A DNA stretch of 31,313 bases from positions 1 through 31,313 of the IMG/VR virus record IMGVR_UViG_3300040801_006073, one strand, 5' to 3'. This stretch comes from a virus. This document shows, one piece after another, positions 22,575 through 29,913 of this stretch (positions within the stretch are counted from its first letter, which is position 1; every line of letters begins with the position of its first letter). The translations under genes were made by a program, and so were the position numbers. The notes beneath the pieces were generated by a model that made no database searches, was not told the DNA's origin, and was given only the letters and a program-made list of their open reading frames with translations.

Positions 22575-22868
22575 ATGGAAAAGCCAAAAAAAGAAATTCA
22601 ATCACCAAGAGGTGTCAAATTTGAGATATTTGAATATATAACAGGAAGAGATATTAAAAAGGTGTCTGAAGTGGTGTCTCAACAAGGGAGGGGAAAATCC
22701 ATTGATGCAATGATTGAGATAGGCCTTATATCTATAGAAGGATCTAATGAGAATCTATCTGAGAGACTCTTAGATCTTCACGGAGAAGATTATGTTTTTA
22801 TAATTCAGAAAATATCAAATCTTTTTAATATAGGGCAAGAAAAAAAAACAGAAGAATCTATGAGATGA
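22575..22868 (+). CDS. Tail assembly chaperone, upstream frame (gpG-like)
   Basis: A 97-aa protein directly before the tape measure, the place of gpG-type chaperones. It opens with 'PRGVKFEIFEYITGRDIKKV', matching the usual 'itGrD' motif, and has a helical remainder. It coats the tape-measure protein during tail assembly. Nine A residues near its 3' end and an open downstream -1 frame point to a programmed frameshift yielding a longer fusion. Confidence 0.82.
   Translation: MEKPKKEIQSPRGVKFEIFEYITGRDIKKVSEVVSQQGRGKSIDAMIEIGLISIEGSNENLSERLLDLHGEDYVFIIQKISNLFNIGQEKKTEESMR
22841..22847 (+). promoter_or_regulatory. Probable -1 frameshift slippery site
   Basis: A-AAA-AAA in exactly the phase required for -1 slippage of the gpG frame, inside a run of nine A (22840-22848). 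The -1 frame is open from here through the downstream ORF start at 22865, with no stop between. Confidence 0.75.
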
Positions 22869-23044
22869 GAAAAATGATCTCCGGGAGCAAAGGAAATGCT
22901 GATGAAATGATGAAGGCAATGTTTGTCTGCAAGTTTATGGGATGGGATTATCATACTTATCTCAATCAACCTTGGGAGTTTATTGATGTAATACTTAGTT
23001 ATATGCAGGTTGAAAACGAATATTTACAGAAAAATAAAAGATAA
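22865..23044 (+). CDS. Tail assembly chaperone, frameshift extension (gpT-like)
   Basis: A 59-aa open frame in -1 phase to gpG that starts in an ATGA overlap (22865-22868) and ends just before the tape measure gene. The residues ('MMKAMFVCKFMGWDYHTYLN', 'PWEFIDVILSYMQVENEY') resemble the T part of G-T chaperones. It is probably made mainly as a fusion to gpG through the A-run; separate initiation at the ATG is the alternative. Confidence 0.75.
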   Translation: MRKMISGSKGNADEMMKAMFVCKFMGWDYHTYLNQPWEFIDVILSYMQVENEYLQKNKR

Positions 23045-23046
23045 AT

Positions 23047-24654
23047 ATGGCGACAAAAAGTAATCTACAAATAGTCATAGACGCAAAGAACAATGCTACG
23101 GGGACACTCTCAAAACTCGAAGGAAGTGTTGATGCTGTCTATTCGAAACTAAAACTCATGGCGACTGTTGCAGGAACTGCATTTGCTGGATTTTCAACAC
23201 TAGGACTAAAAATGGCGGGTGATTTTGAGTCCGCTGAAGCTGGTTTCAGAGCAATCCTTGGAAGTGCGGAAAAAGCAAGTGCAACAATGGAAAGAATCAA
23301 AGCTGAGGCGGCCGCAACACCTTTTGAACTTAAGGGGCTCACAGAAGGAACTCAAGCTTTGGCTTCAATAACAAAAGATGGGGATAGTGCTATCGACACA
23401 CTTCTTGATGTTGGAAAAGCAATAGCAACATCTGGAAAAGGACAAGCTGAGCTTGATCGCGTGATAATGAATCTCCAACAAGTAGCATCCACCGGAAAAG
23501 TTACTGAAATGGATATACGACAATTTCAAGGGGCAATTCCTATTTTTAACGATATTCTTGAGGCTTCAAACTTAACGACAGAAGAACTCAAGGAAAGTGA
23601 AAACTCAGCGACTCTTCTCTTTGATGCATTTAAAAAAGCTGGTGAGGCTGGCGGAATAACCGCTGGAGGATTTACAGAACAGGCAGGGACTCTGAATCAG
23701 TTATACAGCAATGCGAAGGATACAGTGGCAATATTTAGCACTGAATTTGTAAAACAAACTGGCCTTTTTGATCTTGCAAAAAAAGCTTTTGAAAACTTTT
23801 CTAATTTTATTATGGAAAATAAAGACTCCATAATAAATTTTGCAAACTCCCTTGGAGATGGGATAAAAAATATCATTGATACCATAATCACAATGAAGGA
23901 CAATATAATGCAAGTAGTTGAAGTTATTTGGGAGTTTGTTGAACCTTCTTTCTTAAGTATGAAAGAAACTCTTATTGAATCATGGCAAAGAATAATGGAA
24001 GCTATTGACCCAATTAAGCCGGAACTGGAATTTATAGCAAAACTTTTTGGCGTGATAATAGTTGGAGCAATTATTGTTTTTGCAAATACCCTCGCAAAGG
24101 TTATCGAGATAGTTTCAAACTTAATAACGGGGTTTATTGAGATGTTTTCCGGCGCAATTGAATATATTTCTGAGGTTTATCAGGGATTTTTTCATCTCAT
24201 AAAAGGAGAAAACGATCTTGCTGTACAAGCATTCAAAGATGCCTGGGAAGGGCTCAAAACATTTTTTAAGGGGCTTTTTTCTACAATTTATGGTGTTGTC
24301 AGGCCATTGATTGAACCTATTATTGAAATGATTAATGCTGTGATCTCTGGATACAATAAAATCCCAGGAGTAGGCGATATAAACAAAATAGAAATCCCCA
24401 ACAGTGGTGGAGCTCGTGCCGTGGGCGGATCAGTAATGATGGGTCGTCCGTATATGGTGGGAGAGCGCGGGCCGGAGATGTTTGTGCCCTCTCAATCAGG
24501 AAGAATTGAAAACAGTCCTTCGGGAGGTTCGACGGTGCATATTGTGAATAACTGGGACTTCCGTGGTATGGTCGGGGATCCGGAAGAATTCAAAAAAACC
24601 GTCATTGATGAAATAAACAGGAAACAAGAACTCTACGCATTGGGGGCAATGTAG
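23047..24654 (+). CDS. Tail tape measure protein
   Basis: A 535-aa protein. Its N-terminus ('NLQIVIDAKNNATGTLSKLE', 'FAGFSTLGLKMAGDFESAEA') and 'TPFELKGLTEGTQALAS' match the tape-measure family. Hydrophobic stretches lie at about 335-375, and the C-terminus has 'GRPYMVGERGPEMFVPSQSG'. The protein sets tail length and forms the DNA exit route. From the usual 0.15 nm per residue the tail would be near 80 nm, on the short side for siphophages. Confidence 0.9.
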   Translation: MATKSNLQIVIDAKNNATGTLSKLEGSVDAVYSKLKLMATVAGTAFAGFSTLGLKMAGDFESAEAGFRAILGSAEKASATMERIKAEAAATPFELKGLTEGTQALASITKDGDSAIDTLLDVGKAIATSGKGQAELDRVIMNLQQVASTGKVTEMDIRQFQGAIPIFNDILEASNLTTEELKESENSATLLFDAFKKAGEAGGITAGGFTEQAGTLNQLYSNAKDTVAIFSTEFVKQTGLFDLAKKAFENFSNFIMENKDSIINFANSLGDGIKNIIDTIITMKDNIMQVVEVIWEFVEPSFLSMKETLIESWQRIMEAIDPIKPELEFIAKLFGVIIVGAIIVFANTLAKVIEIVSNLITGFIEMFSGAIEYISEVYQGFFHLIKGENDLAVQAFKDAWEGLKTFFKGLFSTIYGVVRPLIEPIIEMINAVISGYNKIPGVGDINKIEIPNSGGARAVGGSVMMGRPYMVGERGPEMFVPSQSGRIENSPSGGSTVHIVNNWDFRGMVGDPEEFKKTVIDEINRKQELYALGAM

Positions 24655-24658
24655 CTTT

Positions 24659-25417
24659 ATGATTGATATATTTTTTGATAATGAAAATCTCAACGACACA
24701 CCATATCATGTGGTGGATTTTGGTCATGAGAGTGTCGCAGATAAAAGATTGAATAATTATGAGCTCGCTCGCTCTCGTGGGGTGGTTATGGTGAGTACGG
24801 GAAGGAGCGCTAAACGAATAGAAGTAAGAGGATTTATCCAAGGAGCTTCTGTGGGGGATCTTGATTCTCATATCGACGGACTTTTTGAGATTTTGGAAAG
24901 AGAAGGGAAAAATTTGGACATTTCGTATGCAGGAGGAACGAGAAGATATAAAAATGCGTACGCAGAGACGACACGGCTCACCAAGAGACATCCTACTATG
25001 GCAGAGTGGTCAGCGGTGTTTGTGGTGCCTTCAGGAGTGGGACAGGCGACTTCTCAGACAAGCGTGGATGTGGAAAATGTAACTGATGATGTGTATGAGG
25101 GGTCAATAGCTATCGCAGGGACGGCGTACCCTCTTCCTACGGTAACGATTGTATTTGATTCAAATACTGCCGGAGAAACGATTGAGTTGCTTCTTAATGG
25201 AAATAAGATAACGATTAATAAGGGATCAGCGTTTTCAGTCTCCGATGAGGTTATTTTGGACTTTCAAGCGCAAAAAGTGACGCTAAATGGAACGGAAATA
25301 GAATATCAGGGAGTATTCCCTCGGTGGGAGATAGGGACGAATGAGTATTCTCTTACACTGGATGGAACGGCTCGGCAGTATGATGTGAATATTTCGTATT
25401 TTCCAATGTATCTATGA
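24659..25417 (+). CDS. Distal tail protein (Dit-like)
   Basis: A 252-aa protein after the tape measure, where Dit lies in Gram-positive-type siphophages. Residues 1-130 follow the N-terminal Dit domain ('YHVVDFGHESVADKRLNN', 'GRSAKRIEVRGFIQGASVGD', 'LDSHIDGLFEILEREGKNLD'). The second half is a beta-sandwich with 'YPLPTVTIVFDSNTAGETIE'. It forms the ring joining tube to tip. The ATG at 24659 follows the tape stop by 4 nt, and the end overlaps the next gene by 4 nt. Confidence 0.78.
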   Translation: MIDIFFDNENLNDTPYHVVDFGHESVADKRLNNYELARSRGVVMVSTGRSAKRIEVRGFIQGASVGDLDSHIDGLFEILEREGKNLDISYAGGTRRYKNAYAETTRLTKRHPTMAEWSAVFVVPSGVGQATSQTSVDVENVTDDVYEGSIAIAGTAYPLPTVTIVFDSNTAGETIELLLNGNKITINKGSAFSVSDEVILDFQAQKVTLNGTEIEYQGVFPRWEIGTNEYSLTLDGTARQYDVNISYFPMYL

Positions 25418-26595
25418 AACGATTTTTTGCCAAAGTGTATGACGGAGCTTCCTTCGTGGGCACGTGGAGTGACGTGGCTTCTGTTGTTTCGTTTTCTTCG
25501 GAAATGAACAGTGGACTCTCTCCGCTTACTCTACGACTTGCCCGGGGAGAAAATGACTTCGGGGAAAATCTCGATGTTAAACTTGGAAATTATGTGAGGG
25601 CATATTGCGCTGACAAAGACAGTGAGGAGGGAGTATTGGTATATTCCGGGTATATTTCTCGGTATATTCCCCTTGTGGATGGGACAACGGAATATGTAGA
25701 AGTTACGCTCTTGTCTTTTTGGGAACAATTGGCTCGGATGATTCTCGAATCTTCGGGAGATACTGAAGTAGCTTATCTCTCAGAGGATCCTTCTGATATT
25801 CTCAAGGATCTTCTTGATAAATTTACGGCCAATGGAGGAGTACTTGATTATGGGGTGAGTTCTGTGGAAGTGACGGGATCGACAGTTTCGTATACTTACA
25901 ATACCAATACTTATCAAGAGGCGCTCAAAAAAGTGATTGAGTTGTGTCCGGATGATTGGTTTTTTCGTGTGGGAGCGGATGATTTGATTTATCTTTCTGA
26001 GAAGTCAGAGACGGCCGAACACCTCTTCCGGATGAATGATCATATACTTCTCTATAAGCCGGAAAAAAGGACGGAGAATATGGTCAACGAGATATATTTT
26101 CGTGGAGGGGGAACTCTCTATAAAAAGTATGTCGCAAGTGGCTCGGTATCTACGTATGGGCATTTTGCCAAGAAAATCGTGGATGAGCGAATAACAGTAG
26201 GTGCTACTATGGATCTTATTGCCAATCGCACACTTAATGCATTGAGCGAACCGGAGATTCGAATAACTCTGAAAATTCTTGATAATAATAATGGAGGGGG
26301 AAAGGGGTATGACATTGAGTCAATTAAGGTGGGAGACACGTGTAAGATTCTCGGAGTGACTGAAAAAGGGAATAATGTATGGGATGAATTGGTATGGGAT
26401 ACGGATTCGTGGGATTATGATATAGCCAATGCATCAGCTACTGTACTTCAAATACAAAAGATAGAATATCACCCAGACTATGTAATACTCGAAATATCCA
26501 ATCGTCAGCCCGACATCGCAAAAAGAATTGAGGATATAAACAGGAATCTTGTCGCCTCTCAGACGGCGGACAACCCCTCGACACCATCAACATAA
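25414..26595 (+). CDS. Tail tip / baseplate hub protein
   Basis: A 393-aa protein after Dit. It begins 'FFAKVYDGASFVGTWSDVAS' and includes 'GNYVRAYCADKDSEEGVLVY', 'YQEALKKVIELCPDDWFFRV' and 'ENMVNEIYFRGGG', the pattern of hub/Tal-like tail proteins built from gp27-like barrel domains. The C-terminal end is a flexible Ser/Thr/Pro tail. No lysin domain is evident. The -35 of promoter E lies in its final codons. Confidence 0.72.
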   Translation: MKRFFAKVYDGASFVGTWSDVASVVSFSSEMNSGLSPLTLRLARGENDFGENLDVKLGNYVRAYCADKDSEEGVLVYSGYISRYIPLVDGTTEYVEVTLLSFWEQLARMILESSGDTEVAYLSEDPSDILKDLLDKFTANGGVLDYGVSSVEVTGSTVSYTYNTNTYQEALKKVIELCPDDWFFRVGADDLIYLSEKSETAEHLFRMNDHILLYKPEKRTENMVNEIYFRGGGTLYKKYVASGSVSTYGHFAKKIVDERITVGATMDLIANRTLNALSEPEIRITLKILDNNNGGGKGYDIESIKVGDTCKILGVTEKGNNVWDELVWDTDSWDYDIANASATVLQIQKIEYHPDYVILEISNRQPDIAKRIEDINRNLVASQTADNPSTPST

Positions 26596-26606
26596 AGTGA
26601 TAGGAT
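26578..26606 (+). promoter_or_regulatory. Late-type promoter E (fibre/lysis unit)
   Basis: A -35 TCGACA at 26578-26583, a 17-nt spacer and a -10 TAGGAT at 26601-26606, then 6 nt to AACAATTTA at 26613. It is the weakest match of the five to sigma70 consensus but has the same layout. Confidence 0.65.
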
Positions 26607-26612
26607 AAAGAC

Positions 26613-26685
26613 AACAATTTAATGGACTTACGGGTCCCGAATCGCAAATGCCTATGGGTAAAGCGACTCGGGGCTTTTTGTTTTT
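26613..26685 (+). promoter_or_regulatory. Leader element E
   Basis: AACAATTTA at 26613-26621, then GGAC-TTACGG-GTCC (26624-26637) as in D. The large stem pairs GTCCCGA (26634-26640) with TCGGGGC (26668-26674), continues after one mismatch as TCGC/GCGA, and has an inner TGCC/GGTA hairpin with a TATG loop. The U-run TTTTTGTTTTT runs directly into the ATG at 26686 with no gap at all. Confidence 0.75.
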
Positions 26686-27186
26686 ATGAAGAAGAAAAAG
26701 GAAATACAAGTCGGATGCTGTTCTTATTGTGATGTAAAGATTTTTGACGTGAAAAAAAGAACTCAAGAAAAAGTGGTCAGAATGGCAAAGAGGAAACTTC
26801 CGGAATATCGAGAACATACATTTGAGCTAAGTAATGAATCACTTATGCGAGTTGGAGTATGTCAGAAATGCAAAGATGTTCTTGTAGAAGGTTCTTCTGA
26901 TGCAGAAGTGATCGCCGAAGCAATCCTCAACCGACATAAAGAGTGGTGGAAAAAGAATGAGAAGAAAGAGCACATTCCTTTTTATAATTCGATTTTTGTA
27001 GTGGATGTGAATTCGAGTGAAGAAAAGTTTTCAGAAAAAAGAAAAGCATTGGAAGAGGAAAAGGAGATGACGAGAGGGTGGCAGACAGAAAAATCTAAAA
27101 GTAAGAGTAAAATCCTTCTTCCCAGTGGAGAAAGATATGAAAAAAGTTTCGCAGATTATAAAAAACAAGTATGTGGCCATCAATAA
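26686..27186 (+). CDS. Zinc-binding hypothetical protein
   Basis: A 166-aa basic protein with CSYC at about residues 12-15 and CQKC at about 59-62, which could form one zinc site. The C-terminal half is Lys/Glu-rich and helical. It is the first gene of the unit with the collar fibre and lysis genes and overlaps the fibre gene by 16 nt. The ATG directly abuts the leader U-run, so there is no room for an SD. The function is unknown. Confidence 0.6.
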   Translation: MKKKKEIQVGCCSYCDVKIFDVKKRTQEKVVRMAKRKLPEYREHTFELSNESLMRVGVCQKCKDVLVEGSSDAEVIAEAILNRHKEWWKKNEKKEHIPFYNSIFVVDVNSSEEKFSEKRKALEEEKEMTRGWQTEKSKSKSKILLPSGERYEKSFADYKKQVCGHQ

Positions 27187-27827
27187 CCTATACATTTTCA
27201 CCCTCAACTATCGCAAAATCATCTGAAGTCAATCAGAACTTTAGTGATATTCTCGCTGAAATCGTAAAAGGTATTCCTACGGGTTCGGGAAAACTATGGT
27301 TTACGGATAGCGTACCCTCGGGGTGGCTCTTGTGTGATGGTTCGGCAGTATCTCGCACGACATACGCACGACTTTTCGCTGTTATCGGGACGATATATGG
27401 ATCCGGTGATGGATCGACGACATTCAATCTTCCAAATTTTAAGGGAAGGGTGCCCGTAGGGAAGGATATCGGACAAAGTGAGTTTGATTCTCTTGGAGAG
27501 TCAGGTGGAGAAAAGGCTCATACACTGACACAAGCGGAAATGCCAGAGCACAATCACGATGATGGAACTCTTACCGCTAGTAGCGCAGGGGAGCATGGAC
27601 ACCCTGTAAGACATAGGAACGATAGAGACACAAACTTGAATGTAGATGTGGGGAAAGCTTCACCTTCTGATACTGGACAGGGAAGTCTCAGTACAAATAC
27701 TAGCCTCTTAGGAAATGCAGGCGCACACGGACACGATGTCTCCGGAAATACAGGAAACGCAGGAAGCGGAAACGCACATAATAATCTTCAGCCATACAGA
27801 GTAACTAATTACATCATCAAAGATTAA
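27171..27827 (+). CDS. Tail collar-domain fibre protein
   Basis: A 218-aa protein. After a 35-aa lead-in, residues about 36-105 are the phage tail collar domain ('KLWFTDSVPSGWLLCDGSAV', 'FAVIGTIYGSGDGSTTFNLP', 'NFKGRVPVGKD'). A His/Gly/Asn-rich tip ('MPEHNHDDG', 'GAHGHDVSGN') and the usual end 'NLQPYRVTNYIIKD' follow. Such proteins are short fibres, and the histidines can bind metal along a trimer axis. It probably contacts the host surface. Confidence 0.87.
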   Translation: MWPSITYTFSPSTIAKSSEVNQNFSDILAEIVKGIPTGSGKLWFTDSVPSGWLLCDGSAVSRTTYARLFAVIGTIYGSGDGSTTFNLPNFKGRVPVGKDIGQSEFDSLGESGGEKAHTLTQAEMPEHNHDDGTLTASSAGEHGHPVRHRNDRDTNLNVDVGKASPSDTGQGSLSTNTSLLGNAGAHGHDVSGNTGNAGSGNAHNNLQPYRVTNYIIKD

Positions 27828-27831
27828 AAAT

Positions 27832-28197
27832 ATGTCTCAGGAGAAAAATACTATTTTTGAGATGTGGAAAGAAGGCTTCAAAGAAGGGCAAAAACACACC
27901 AAGCCTTCAGATCAAACCCTCAACTTTATGAAGGGAGTTCGGAAAGATTTGGATGATTTAGATCATGCCTTCAAGACGCATTTAGACAATCACACCGCTA
28001 TGACGAGAAAAATGAATTGGATTCTTATTGGTTTTATCACAACGGCTTTCTCTGCTGGTGGGGCGTGGTTTACCGTAGCTGATACCGTCAAACGCCTTGA
28101 GGGGAGCGTGCTCATAGATAAAGACGGACAAATTTTTAATGAGCGAGTTCAGTCACTCGAACAAAGACTACAAATATGCGAAAAAAATTATCGATAA
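27832..28197 (+). CDS. Coiled-coil single-TM protein, XhlA-like
   Basis: A 121-aa protein with a soluble helical first half, a membrane helix at about residues 62-82 ('WILIGFITTAFSAGGAWFTV') and a coiled-coil C-terminus ('FNERVQSLEQRLQICEKNYR'). Size, layout and place upstream of the amidase resemble haemolysin XhlA-type accessory lysis proteins. A spanin-like or holin-partner role is possible. It starts 4 nt after the fibre stop. Confidence 0.6.
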   Translation: MSQEKNTIFEMWKEGFKEGQKHTKPSDQTLNFMKGVRKDLDDLDHAFKTHLDNHTAMTRKMNWILIGFITTAFSAGGAWFTVADTVKRLEGSVLIDKDGQIFNERVQSLEQRLQICEKNYR

Positions 28198-28325
28198 AAT
28201 GTTGCAAAAGAAATGTTGTGATCGTTGGCACTGGTGGAGGAGAAGGGTTTTATATGTGTCAGATTTGTAAAAAAAGTTATCCAATAAAAGAAAAATATGA
28301 AAAAAGTATTCACCAGTGCAAGTAA
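28176..28325 (+). CDS. Tiny zinc-finger protein in the lysis cluster
   Basis: A 49-aa basic protein with CC at residues 9-10 and CQIC at 28-31, ending HQCK, so a compact zinc site is likely. It overlaps the preceding gene by 22 nt and the holin candidate by 29 nt. Overlaps on both sides reduce certainty, but the Cys pattern is unlikely by chance. The function is unknown. Confidence 0.5.
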   Translation: MRKKLSIKCCKRNVVIVGTGGGEGFYMCQICKKSYPIKEKYEKSIHQCK

Positions 28326-28476
28326 GATGGTATTCCTTATTATGGCCATCTCTTCATCAGTAGGGCTCTTTACCGGGAAGCTTTCAGAGGAAAATTTTAT
28401 GATGCTTACCTCGGGAGCATTTGCTTTTTATTTCTCAAATAAGCCGAAAAATTCAGAAGGAGAAATTATTAAATAG
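28297..28476 (+). CDS. Holin-like small membrane protein
   Basis: A 59-aa protein with two hydrophobic stretches (about 11-26, 'MVFLIMAISSSVGLFTG', and about 35-48, 'MMLTSGAFAFYFS') and a charged tail ('NKPKNSEGEIIK'). It lies 6 nt before the amidase gene, the usual position of a holin that lets the endolysin reach the wall. Identity rests on topology and position. Confidence 0.65.
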   Translation: MKKVFTSASKMVFLIMAISSSVGLFTGKLSEENFMMLTSGAFAFYFSNKPKNSEGEIIK

Positions 28477-28482
28477 ACGTGT

Positions 28483-29457
28483 ATGGAAATTATTGGAAAA
28501 TGCTTATCACTTGAAGAGTTCAAAAAATATGTAAAGGAAAAAGATTTTGGATCGCTTCCTCCAACATTTATGGTTCTTCATCATACATGGAAACCAACAA
28601 AGGCAGATTGGCAAGGAGAAAAAACATTGCTCGGCATTAAGAGGTATTATGAAGGAAAAGGATGGAACGCCGGACCACATCTTTTTATTGCTGAAGATGG
28701 GATATGGCTTTTCACTGATATGTATGATGTAGGGATTCACGCTGGAGTGGGAAATGGAAGCCTTAAAACAGGGTATTCCATTGGTATTGAGGTTGTGGGT
28801 AATTATGATGGTGAAAAATGGAGTGGAGAGACGAAAAAGAATGCTCTCGGGGCAGTTGTCGCGCTTCAAAAAAAGCTTGGCATAGATGAATCAAAAATAA
28901 TGTTTCATAGAGATTTTTCGAAAAAGTCTTGTCCCGGATGGGCAATCACAAAAAATTGGGTTTTTTCAGAGATTAAAAATTTTGGAAATAACGATAAAAA
29001 AAATATGCAAATGGATTCAAAAATGAAAGATGAGATAGGGAAATATCAAGATATTCTCAAGCATGATAAAGATTATAAAAAATACGCTGAGCATCAATTT
29101 GGCGACAATCTCGACGAAAAAGATGTATTCCCACCCCTCAAAGAATTGATGAGCGGAATGAGAGATCAAAGGAATTATTACAAGGAAGAGGCGGAGAAAT
29201 CTCCAAAAGTAGTGGAAAAGATTGTAGAAAAACCAGTAGAAGTCATAAAAGAAGTGGAGAAAATTGTGGAGAAACCCATTGTCAAGAGAGTTCAAGTTCC
29301 GGTATATAAAGACACTGCTGAAACACTCGAAAAACTGGAGAGGAAAGAAAAAGAAGTAAAGGAATTACAAGAGGCGCTTAAAAAACACAGTGGAATCTAT
29401 AAGATTCTTGTGGATGTGAAAAGTGGGTTGCAGAAATTGTGGAATATAATTAAGTAA
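28483..29457 (+). CDS. Endolysin: N-acetylmuramoyl-L-alanine amidase
   Basis: A 324-aa protein. Residues about 25-165 form an Amidase_2 (T7-lysozyme-like) domain with zinc ligands His33/34 ('VLHHTWKP'), His86-region ('GIHAGVGNG'), and His142 plus Cys150 ('FHRDFSKKSCPG'). It cleaves the bond between MurNAc and the stem peptide. The remaining half is a highly charged coiled coil with 'VVEKIVEKPVEVIKEVEKIV' repeats and no recognised wall-binding domain. There is no signal peptide, so export depends on the holin upstream. Confidence 0.9.
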   Translation: MEIIGKCLSLEEFKKYVKEKDFGSLPPTFMVLHHTWKPTKADWQGEKTLLGIKRYYEGKGWNAGPHLFIAEDGIWLFTDMYDVGIHAGVGNGSLKTGYSIGIEVVGNYDGEKWSGETKKNALGAVVALQKKLGIDESKIMFHRDFSKKSCPGWAITKNWVFSEIKNFGNNDKKNMQMDSKMKDEIGKYQDILKHDKDYKKYAEHQFGDNLDEKDVFPPLKELMSGMRDQRNYYKEEAEKSPKVVEKIVEKPVEVIKEVEKIVEKPIVKRVQVPVYKDTAETLEKLERKEKEVKELQEALKKHSGIYKILVDVKSGLQKLWNIIK

Positions 29458-29483
29458 TTATACTATATGTTGTGGTTTTTGTA

Positions 29484-29512
29484 TTGACACGAAAATACCA
29501 TTGTTTTATAAT
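29484..29512 (+). promoter_or_regulatory. Perfect consensus sigma70 promoter
   Basis: TTGACA (29484-29489), a spacer of exactly 17 nt, and TATAAT (29507-29512). This is the only fully consensus promoter I see in the window. It lies after the endolysin and reads into a structured region without an open frame, not into a protein gene. Confidence 0.85.
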
Positions 29513-29518
29513 TACAGC

Positions 29519-29682
29519 GTAAAAAAGTTTTTTATATAAATAGGGCTGATCCCCCTCAAAGAGCAAACGGCACAAACTCGTGTCGATATTTCTGGCGTAG
29601 GTTCTAAAAGGATCAACGCCGAAAGGCAAAACAAACAATATGTTTGCTCGCCTACGCTAGAAATATGGGTACGAGTTTTTTT
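29519..29682 (+). ncRNA. Structured non-coding RNA with long stem and pseudoknot potential
   Basis: Downstream of the consensus promoter, a stem of about 27 bp pairs 29574-29601 with 29651-29678: AAACTCGT/ACGAGTTT, an internal loop, ATATTTCT/AGAAATAT, then GCGTAGG/CCTACGC. It ends in seven T. Inside are GCC-GAAA-GGC and CAAAC/GTTTG hairpins. GAGCAAAC (29561-29568), outside the stem, is complementary to GTTTGCTC (29642-29649) in the loop and competes with the CAAAC/GTTTG hairpin. The 5' part has AGGG/CCCT and A6/T6 pairs. No open frame of note. I recognise no known family; regulatory RNA or 6S-like mimic are options. Confidence 0.65.
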
Positions 29683-29687
29683 GTTTG

Positions 29688-29756
29688 CCACTGTTAGCAT
29701 TTTCATTGCTTGTGCAAAGTAGTGGCTAACAGAGTACCCCCCGTCACTACAGAGTA
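29688..29756. repeat. Inverted and direct repeats, possible integrase/regulator sites
   Basis: CTGTTAGC (29691-29698) pairs with GCTAACAG (29725-29732), flanked by CCAC and GTGG in a permuted order. ACAGAGTA occurs directly repeated at 29729-29736 and 29749-29756, 20 bp apart (two helical turns). These could be arm-type binding sites near the integrase; the purpose is unknown. Confidence 0.45.
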
Positions 29757-29784
29757 ATTTCTGAGGGTGGGAAAATCATACTAT

Positions 29785-29913
29785 ATGAAAAAGTATGTTA
29801 TATTCCGTGCTTCTATTACCAGAAATGGTAAAAAGATATATGCACGAGATTATAAATTAAAAGGGTTTCCTATTTACATAGGAGATACAAAAAAGCCTAC
29901 CGCTAAGCGATAG
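29785..29913 (+). CDS. Small basic protein
   Basis: A 42-aa protein (MKKYVIFRASITRNGKKIYA...GFPIYIGDTKKPTAKR). It has a two-strand beta look and strongly basic charge, as seen in small phage proteins encoded near integrases. A terminator-like hairpin follows 17 nt later. The start is behind A/T-rich sequence. It may bind DNA, for example as an excisionase-like factor, but no motif proves that. Confidence 0.55.
   Translation: MKKYVIFRASITRNGKKIYARDYKLKGFPIYIGDTKKPTAKR

Noticed and set aside
29519-29682. tRNA, tmRNA, retron RNA or standard 6S RNA
   Set aside because: There is no cloverleaf or CCA end, no tag-peptide frame, no reverse transcriptase nearby, and the inner branched loop with pseudoknot does not match the simple 6S bubble. 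Only a general structured RNA can be claimed.
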